From: Rhodoferax sp.
Lineage (GTDB): Bacteria; Pseudomonadota; Gammaproteobacteria; Burkholderiales; Burkholderiaceae_C
Length of the DNA: 64,000 bases
Assembly (NCBI RefSeq): GCF_012927445.1
Contig: NZ_JABBPD010000004.1
Location: forward strand, 434,001 to 498,000
Direction of reading: 5' to 3'
Shown: positions 58,726-64,000 of the stretch, in pieces
Position numbering within the stretch: position 1 is the stretch's first letter
Layout of the letters: each line of letters begins with the position of its first letter
Translations under genes and position numbers: made by a program
The notes under the pieces: generated by a model
The model's database searches: none
What the model was told of the DNA's origin: nothing
Seen by the model: only the letters and a program-made list of their open reading frames with translations

Positions 58726-59502
58726 TCAAACGTTTGAGCGGCGCCGGAACACCAAACGCTCGGGGCTGGAAACGGCGGCGGCAAACGCGTAGCCTTCGGT
58801 GTCAAAGCCCTGCAGCTGCTGCGGCGTGAGCACCCGGTGCGTGGCGGCATAGCGCGCCATCAGGCCGCGCGCCCGCTTGGCGTAGAAGCTGACGATTTTG
58901 TACTGGTCGCCTTTCAACTCCTCAAACACGCATTCCACCACGCGGGCCTTGAGCGCCTTGACGTCCACCGCCTTGAAATACTCCTGGCTGGCCAGGTTCA
59001 CCACCACCGGCGACAGGTCGCGCTGCAGCCGCTCGTTCAGGTAATTGGCAATTTGCGTGCCCCAGAACTTGTAGAGGTTGCTGCCGTGTTCATTTTCGAG
59101 TTTGGTGCCCATTTCCAGCCGGTACGGTTGCATGTAGTCCAGTGGCCGCAGCACGCCGTACAGGCCGCTCAAGATGCAGAGGTGGTCTTGCGTCCAGGCC
59201 AGCGCCTCGGGTGGCAGGCTCTTGGCGTCCAGGCCTTCGTAGACATCGCCATTGAAGGCCAGCACCGCTTGTTTCGCGTTGTTGGCGGTGAATTTGGGGC
59301 GCCAAGCGGCATAACGCGCCACGTTCAGGCCCGCCAGGCTGTCGCTCAGGCTCATCAGGGATGCAATTTGTTGCGGCGATTTTTCTTGCAGCAGGTCGAT
59401 CAGCGCGGCCGATTGCTTGATGAACAGCGGCTGCGTGTGCGGTATCTCACTCGGCGGCGGGGCAAAGTCGAGGGATTTGGCGGGAGACAGAAGAAACAGC
59501 AT
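58726..59502 (-). CDS. yaaA: Peroxide stress protein YaaA
   Basis: A 258-residue DUF328/YaaA protein, which in E. coli reduces iron-dependent damage under hydrogen peroxide. LFLLSPAKSLDF at the start and LYGVLRPLDYMQPYRLEMG in the middle are the family signatures. ATG 59502 is the family start; the 34-residue upstream extension is not supported. Confidence 0.94.
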   Translation of the reverse strand: MLFLLSPAKSLDFAPPPSEIPHTQPLFIKQSAALIDLLQEKSPQQIASLMSLSDSLAGLNVARYAAWRPKFTANNAKQAVLAFNGDVYEGLDAKSLPPEALAWTQDHLCILSGLYGVLRPLDYMQPYRLEMGTKLENEHGSNLYKFWGTQIANYLNERLQRDLSPVVVNLASQEYFKAVDVKALKARVVECVFEELKGDQYKIVSFYAKRARGLMARYAATHRVLTPQQLQGFDTEGYAFAAAVSSPERLVFRRRSNV

Positions 59503-59705
59503 GGCGAAATCACTTGAAATGGCGTGTTGGAGGCGCGGCCAAAAGGAAATGCTTTCGGACCAGACCGTCATTATCGTGACTGTCGGCCGGTCGAATAAAA
59601 TCACCCTCTTCCAGCCTTACCTCCACAGCGGCATCTTTTGAACGGTGCCGCTCATCGCATCCAGCGCCCCACCTCGGGCACTGGGGCAACTAAGCCAAAG
59701 ACACC

Positions 59706-62609
59706 ATGAACGACGAACTGCAACAACCCAGCCTCAACAGCCTGTCCAAATCTTTTGAGCCCGCCGCGCTGGAGGCCCATTGGGGACCGGAGTGGGAGCG
59801 CCGCAACTACGCGCACGCGGGCTACCGGGGCACCGGCGTGCCAAAAGACGGCGCCGAGGCGTTTGCCATCCAGCTGCCACCGCCCAACGTCACAGGTACG
59901 CTGCACATGGGACACGCCTTCAACCAGACCATCATGGACTCGCTGACGCGCTACCACCGCATGCGCGGCGACAACACGGTGTGGATTCCGGGCACCGACC
60001 ATGCCGGCATTGCCACCCAAATCGTGGTGGAACGCCAGCTGCAGGAGCAAAAAGTCAGCCGCCACGACCTCGGCCGCAAAAACTTTGTATCAAAGGTGTG
60101 GGAGTGGAAAGAGAAATCGGGCAACACCATCACCACCCAAATGCGCCGCATGGGTGACAGCGTGGACTGGAGCCGCGAGTACTTCACGATGGACCCGAAA
60201 CTGTCCAAAACCGTGACCGAAACCTTTGTCCAACTGTATGAACAAGGCCTGATCTACCGTGGCAAACGTCTGGTGAACTGGGACCCGGTGCTGCAAAGCG
60301 CGGTGAGCGACCTCGAAGTGGAGAGCGAAGAAGAAGACGGCTTCATGTGGCACATCAGCTACCCGTTTGCCGATGGTCCACAACTGGTCGGTGGCGAAAT
60401 GGCCACCGGCCTGGTGGTCGCCACGACCCGGCCGGAAACCATGCTGGGCGACGTGGCGGTGATGGTGCACCCGGAAGACGAGCGTTACATGCATTTGATC
60501 GGCAAGCACGTCACCCTGCCCTTGTGCGACCGCACCATCCCCGTGATCGCCGACGATTACGTCGACAAAGCCTTCGGCACCGGCGTGGTGAAAGTCACGC
60601 CCGCGCACGACCAGAACGATTACGCCGTCGGCCAGCGCCACAAGCTGCCGATGATTTGCGTGCTGACGCTGGACGCCAAGATCAACGAACTGGCACCTGC
60701 GGTTTACCAGGGATTGGACCGCTTTGTCGCCCGCAAGAAAGTCGTGGCCGATCTGCAAGCACTGGAACTGCTGGTCGAGATCAAAAAACACAAACTGATG
60801 GTGCCGCGCTGCGCCCGCACCGGCCAGGTGATCGAGCCGATGCTGACCGACCAGTGGTTTGTCGCCATGACCAAGGTCAGCCCGATCGACCCGACCGGCA
60901 AATCGATCGCGCAAAAAGCGATTGACGCCGTGCAGTCCGGCGACGTCAAGTTTGTGCCGGAGAACTGGGTCAACACCTACAACCAGTGGATGAACAACAT
61001 CCAGGACTGGTGCATCAGCCGCCAACTCTGGTGGGGGCATCAGATTCCGGCTTGGTACCTTGAGGACGGCACCGTCATCGTGGCGCGCAACGAGGCAGAA
61101 GCGCAAGCCAAAGCCCCCGGCAAAACCCTGCGCCGCGATGAAGACGTGCTCGACACCTGGTATTCGTCCGCGCTGGTGCCTTTCAGCACCATGGGCTGGC
61201 CGGAAAAGACGCAGGATTTCGACCTGTACCTGCCCAGCTCCGTATTGGTAACCGGCTACGACATCATCTTCTTCTGGGTCGCCCGGATGATCATGATGAC
61301 CAAGCACTTCACCGGCCAGGTGCCGTTCAAGCATGTCTACATCCACGGCCTGGTGCGCGACGCGCAGGGCAAGAAGATGAGCAAGTCGGAGGGCAATGTG
61401 CTCGATCCGGTCGATTTGATCGACGGCATTGCGCTGCCCGAGTTGCTGGTGAAGCGCTCCGAAGGCCTGCGCAAGCCCGAGACCGCACCGGCCGTGCGCA
61501 AGAACACCGAGAAAGAGTTCCCGGTCGGCATCCCGGCCTTTGGTGCCGATGCGCTGCGCTTCACCTTTGCCTCGCTCGCCTCCCTCGGTCGCAGCATCAA
61601 TTTCGACTCCAAGCGCTGCGAGGGCTACCGCAATTTCTGCAACAAGCTGTGGAACGCCAGCCGTTTTGTCCTGATGAACTGCGAAGGCCAGGATTGCGGC
61701 TTGAACGAACACACCAAAGAGGAGTGTGCCGTCGGCGGCCCGGCCGCGGCCTACCTCGATTTCAGCCAGTGCGACCGCTGGATCGTGTCGCTGCTGCAGC
61801 GCACCGAGGCCGAAGTGGCGAAAGGTTTTGAAGAATACCGCCTGGACAACGTCGCCAGCACGATTTATGACTTTGTCTGGAACCAGTTCTGCGACTGGTA
61901 CCTGGAAATTGCCAAGGTGCAGATTCAACAAGGCACGGACGCGCAACAACGCGCCACCCGCCGCACCCTGATTCGCACGCTGGAAACCATCCTGCGCCTG
62001 GCGCACCCGGTGATTCCGTTCGTGACCGAAGAGCTGTGGCAAAAAGTGGCGCCGGTCGCGGGTCGTGCCGGTGCATCGGTCTCGATTGCCGAGTACCCGG
62101 TCTGTCAGCCCGAGCGCATTGACGACGCGGCACTGGCCTATGTCGGCAAGCTCAAGCTGCTGGTGGATGCCTGCCGCAACCTGCGCGGCGAGATGAGCGT
62201 GTCGCCCGCCACCCGCTTGCCGCTGTTTGTGATTGCCACCGACGCGACGGAGGCCGCGTTCCTGAAACAATCGGCACCGGTCTTGCAAGCGCTGGCCAAG
62301 CTCAATGAAGTGCGGGTGTTTGACGACGAGGCCACTTGGGCCGCTGCCGCGCAAGCGGCACCGGTGGCGGTGGTGGGCGAAGCGCGCATCTGCCTGTTCA
62401 TGGAAATTGACGTTGCCGCTGAAAAACTGCGCCTGGGCAAAGAAGTGGCGCGACTGGAAGGCGAAATCACTAAAACCGAAGGCAAGCTCGGCAATGAAGC
62501 GTTTGTCGCCCGGGCACCGGCCGCCGTCATTGACCTGGAACGCAAACGGATGGCCGACTTTGGTGCCACCTTGCTCAAGGTGAAGGATCAGTTGGCACGC
62601 CTGGGCTAA
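59706..62609 (+). CDS. valS: Valyl-tRNA synthetase
   Basis: A 967-residue class I synthetase. The HIGH-type motif is [16 protein letters not shown] and the KMSKS motif is KKMSKSEGN; the editing domain lies between. The last 60 residues form the expected coiled-coil tail. Full length, standalone, with a strong terminator after it. Confidence 0.98.
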   Translation: MNDELQQPSLNSLSKSFEPAALEAHWGPEWERRNYAHAGYRGTGVPKDGAEAFAIQLPPPNVTGTLHMGHAFNQTIMDSLTRYHRMRGDNTVWIPGTDHAGIATQIVVERQLQEQKVSRHDLGRKNFVSKVWEWKEKSGNTITTQMRRMGDSVDWSREYFTMDPKLSKTVTETFVQLYEQGLIYRGKRLVNWDPVLQSAVSDLEVESEEEDGFMWHISYPFADGPQLVGGEMATGLVVATTRPETMLGDVAVMVHPEDERYMHLIGKHVTLPLCDRTIPVIADDYVDKAFGTGVVKVTPAHDQNDYAVGQRHKLPMICVLTLDAKINELAPAVYQGLDRFVARKKVVADLQALELLVEIKKHKLMVPRCARTGQVIEPMLTDQWFVAMTKVSPIDPTGKSIAQKAIDAVQSGDVKFVPENWVNTYNQWMNNIQDWCISRQLWWGHQIPAWYLEDGTVIVARNEAEAQAKAPGKTLRRDEDVLDTWYSSALVPFSTMGWPEKTQDFDLYLPSSVLVTGYDIIFFWVARMIMMTKHFTGQVPFKHVYIHGLVRDAQGKKMSKSEGNVLDPVDLIDGIALPELLVKRSEGLRKPETAPAVRKNTEKEFPVGIPAFGADALRFTFASLASLGRSINFDSKRCEGYRNFCNKLWNASRFVLMNCEGQDCGLNEHTKEECAVGGPAAAYLDFSQCDRWIVSLLQRTEAEVAKGFEEYRLDNVASTIYDFVWNQFCDWYLEIAKVQIQQGTDAQQRATRRTLIRTLETILRLAHPVIPFVTEELWQKVAPVAGRAGASVSIAEYPVCQPERIDDAALAYVGKLKLLVDACRNLRGEMSVSPATRLPLFVIATDATEAAFLKQSAPVLQALAKLNEVRVFDDEATWAAAAQAAPVAVVGEARICLFMEIDVAAEKLRLGKEVARLEGEITKTEGKLGNEAFVARAPAAVIDLERKRMADFGATLLKVKDQLARLG

Positions 62610-62627
62610 TTCCAGCGGATCAAGCAC

Positions 62628-62668
62628 AAAAAAACGGCGGCCTCCAAGACTGGAGGCCGCCGTTTTTT
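62628..62668. terminator. Bidirectional terminator between valS and tusA
   Basis: CGGCGGCCTCCA and TGGAGGCCGCCG form a perfect 12-bp stem with loop AGAC, flanked by A-run and T-run, so it can serve both convergent genes. Confidence 0.9.
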
Positions 62669-62679
62669 ATGGTTTCAGC

Positions 62680-62907
62680 TCAGCGGCGGCGCATAACGTG
62701 GATAAAGTCGGTCCCCACCGTCTGCTGCTCCAGCAGTTCGTTGCCGGTCTGCTTGGCAAACGCCTGAAAGTCACGTACCGAGCCGGCATCGGTCGAGACC
62801 ACGCGCAGGGTCTGCCCGCTGTGCAGGTCGGCCAGCGCCTTCTTGGCTTTCAGAATGGGCAGCGGGCAGTTCAGGCCGCGAGCGTCGAGCTCTTTGTCGA
62901 TGTGCAT
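62680..62907 (-). CDS. tusA: TusA-family sulfurtransferase
   Basis: A 75-residue sulfur carrier. DARGLNCPLPILKAKKAL contains the CPxP persulfide Cys. The family delivers sulfur for tRNA thiolation and other uses. ATG 62907 has AAGGAAC upstream. It converges with valS and is downstream of the NUDIX gene. Confidence 0.9.
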   Translation of the reverse strand: MHIDKELDARGLNCPLPILKAKKALADLHSGQTLRVVSTDAGSVRDFQAFAKQTGNELLEQQTVGTDFIHVMRRR

Positions 62908-62948
62908 CAAAGTTCCTTGAAATTAGGGTAATTTTAGAGACCTTGGCG

Positions 62949-63479
62949 TCAGTCCCGCGGCGGGAACGCCATAAATTGCGGCGCATGCCCGCGCGCGCGC
63001 AACCAGTCGGCCAGCGCATAGCCGGTGCCCGACGGCCAGCACTTCACCTGATCGAACTCAAAAAGCCGGTAGTCCACCAGTTCCGGGGACAGCTTCACGT
63101 CACCCTGGCACAGCGCATGGTAGGCAATGATGACCTGGTTCATACGCTGAAAGTCGTAGACCCCAATCAGGTCCAGTGCAATGGCCTCCAGACTGGTTTC
63201 TTCCTTGATTTCACGCGCAATGCCGTCCTGCGGCGATTCTCCCGCTTCCATGAAGCCGGTGATCAGGGCAAACATCTTGCCCGACCAGGCCGCGTTTTGC
63301 GCCAGCAGAATTTTGCCCTGGTACTCCACCACGGCCGCCAGCACCGGCGTCGGATTGTTCCAGTGGCTGAAGCCGCAGGCCACGCAGCGCAGGCGCTCTT
63401 TGTCGCCCCCATCTTCAGCCTGCGTAACCAGCGCCAGGGGTGCAGCGCATTGTGGACAAAACCTGAAACCCTCGGTCAT
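62949..63479 (-). CDS. NUDIX hydrolase with zinc ribbon (NudC-like)
   Basis: A 176-residue protein. An N-terminal zinc ribbon (FCPQC near residue 7 and CVACG near 32) precedes the Nudix box in GFMEAGES and REIKEETS. The combination resembles NudC/NADH pyrophosphatase but the protein is shorter, so the substrate is uncertain. Confidence 0.88.
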   Translation of the reverse strand: MTEGFRFCPQCAAPLALVTQAEDGGDKERLRCVACGFSHWNNPTPVLAAVVEYQGKILLAQNAAWSGKMFALITGFMEAGESPQDGIAREIKEETSLEAIALDLIGVYDFQRMNQVIIAYHALCQGDVKLSPELVDYRLFEFDQVKCWPSGTGYALADWLRARGHAPQFMAFPPRD

Positions 63480-63493
63480 GAAGAACCCTTATT

Positions 63494-63553
63494 GCTACAC
63501 ATTAAATAGCTTACTGCGCTTATTCCAAGAAGGCTAGCGGTCATTTTTATTAA
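63494..63553 (-). repeat. Dispersed element between the NUDIX gene and cysM
   Basis: GCTACACATTAAATAGC, then TTACTGCGCTTATTCCAAGA and AGGCTAGCGGTC. A degenerate but complete copy; it ends 3 bases before the cysM stop codon. Confidence 0.65.
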
Positions 63554-63555
63554 AA

Positions 63556-64000
63556 TCAAGCGGGGAAGACGCCGGTGGAAAGGTAACGGTCGCCGCGGTC
63601 GCAGACGACGAACACGATGGTGGCATTGGCCTCCCGCTTGGCAATCTCTTGCGCCACCCAGCAGGCACCCGCCGCCGAAATGCCGGCAAAAATACCTTCT
63701 TCGCGCGCCAGTCGCCGGCACATGTCTTCGGCGTCTTCCTGGCTCACATACATCAACTCATCGACATTGGCGGGGTTGTAGATTTTGGGCAAATACTCCT
63801 GCGGCCACTTGCGAATGCCCGGAATGCGCGAGCCTTCGTTGGGCTGCACGCCAATGATCTGGATCGCCGGATTCTTCTCTTTCAGAAATTGCGACACGCC
63901 GGTGATGGTGCCGGTGGTGCCCATGGCGCTGACAAAATGCGTCACCCGTCCCTGGGTGTCGGCCCAGATTTCCGGGCCGGTGGTTTCAAAATGAATGCGG
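63556..64000 (-). CDS. cysM: Cysteine synthase B, C-terminal part
   Basis: The last ~148 residues of a PLP-dependent O-acetylserine sulfhydrylase; the 5' end lies beyond the window. The AMGTTGTITGVSQFLKE loop binds the PLP phosphate, and EEGIFAGISAAGACW is typical of the family. VQPNEGSRIPGIRKW and CDRGDRYLSTGVF favour CysM over CysK. Confidence 0.9.
   Translation of the reverse strand, partial: RIHFETTGPEIWADTQGRVTHFVSAMGTTGTITGVSQFLKEKNPAIQIIGVQPNEGSRIPGIRKWPQEYLPKIYNPANVDELMYVSQEDAEDMCRRLAREEGIFAGISAAGACWVAQEIAKREANATIVFVVCDRGDRYLSTGVFPA

Noticed and set aside
60090-62627. 845-residue minus-strand open frame opposite valS
   Set aside because: A shadow of valS in a GC-rich genome. His/Gln/Gly/Ala-rich without motif, and valS is clearly the gene.

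Overview
The window reads as a chromosomal segment of a betaproteobacterium of the order Burkholderiales, most likely family Comamonadaceae (Rhodoferax/Polaromonas-like). This placement is an inference from gene order (rpoE-rseA-rseB-mucD-lepA-lepB-DUF4845-rnc-era-recO-pdxJ-acpS, and rluC/rne back to back), from protein character (hemC-hemD-hemX-hemY, a phasin, an AlgZ/AlgR-like pair) and from a dispersed repeat rich in TAGCTATT. No rRNA, tRNA, CRISPR array, prophage or complete insertion sequence was seen.

Layout. 1-3.5 kb: an AT-richer accessory islet with three tightly coupled minus-strand genes (DUF262 protein, DUF3696-type AAA ATPase, unrecognised third protein) behind one recognisable promoter; this is the best candidate for an uncharacterised defence-like system. 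3.5-4.6 kb: a degenerate junction, speD and a small orphan gene. 4.6-24.2 kb: an almost unbroken minus-strand block read from right to left as yceD-rpmF-plsX-fabH-fabD-fabG-acpP-fabF (fatty acid and phospholipid synthesis), a YgfX-like gene and rpoE-rseA-rseB-mucD (envelope stress), lepA-lepB-DUF4845-rnc-era-recO-pdxJ-acpS and nagZ. 24.2-28.8 kb: maf, an RsmI-like methylase, then sppA, a Rieske protein, a HAD phosphatase and rluC. 28.8-33.4 kb: rne with a long leader, then a degenerate GGDEF protein. 33.5-37.7 kb: hemCDXY. 37.7-44.1 kb: ppc, an AlgR/AlgZ-like two-component pair and argH. 44.3-49 kb: a phasin with a likely repressor-operator promoter, thiC under a TPP riboswitch, a small cupin and an LldD-type dehydrogenase. 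49-57 kb: a Pat-type acetyltransferase, a UbiA-family prenyltransferase, dinB, a small membrane protein, an ECH1-like isomerase and a chemoreceptor. 56.8-64 kb: queF, an alpha/beta hydrolase, yaaA, valS, tusA, a NUDIX hydrolase and the 3' part of cysM.

The second main observation is a dispersed element of about 55-65 bp. It has a GGCCTCTAGCCCCCG box, a TGCGCAAG segment and an AT-rich TAGCTATT/AATAGC palindrome. I find about a dozen copies or fragments. Several lie in frame inside genes (era N-terminus, sppA N-terminus, rseA linker, hemD, dinB C-terminus, perhaps the algR-like linker), and one carries the acpS stop codon. Most of the rest is ordinary housekeeping content.
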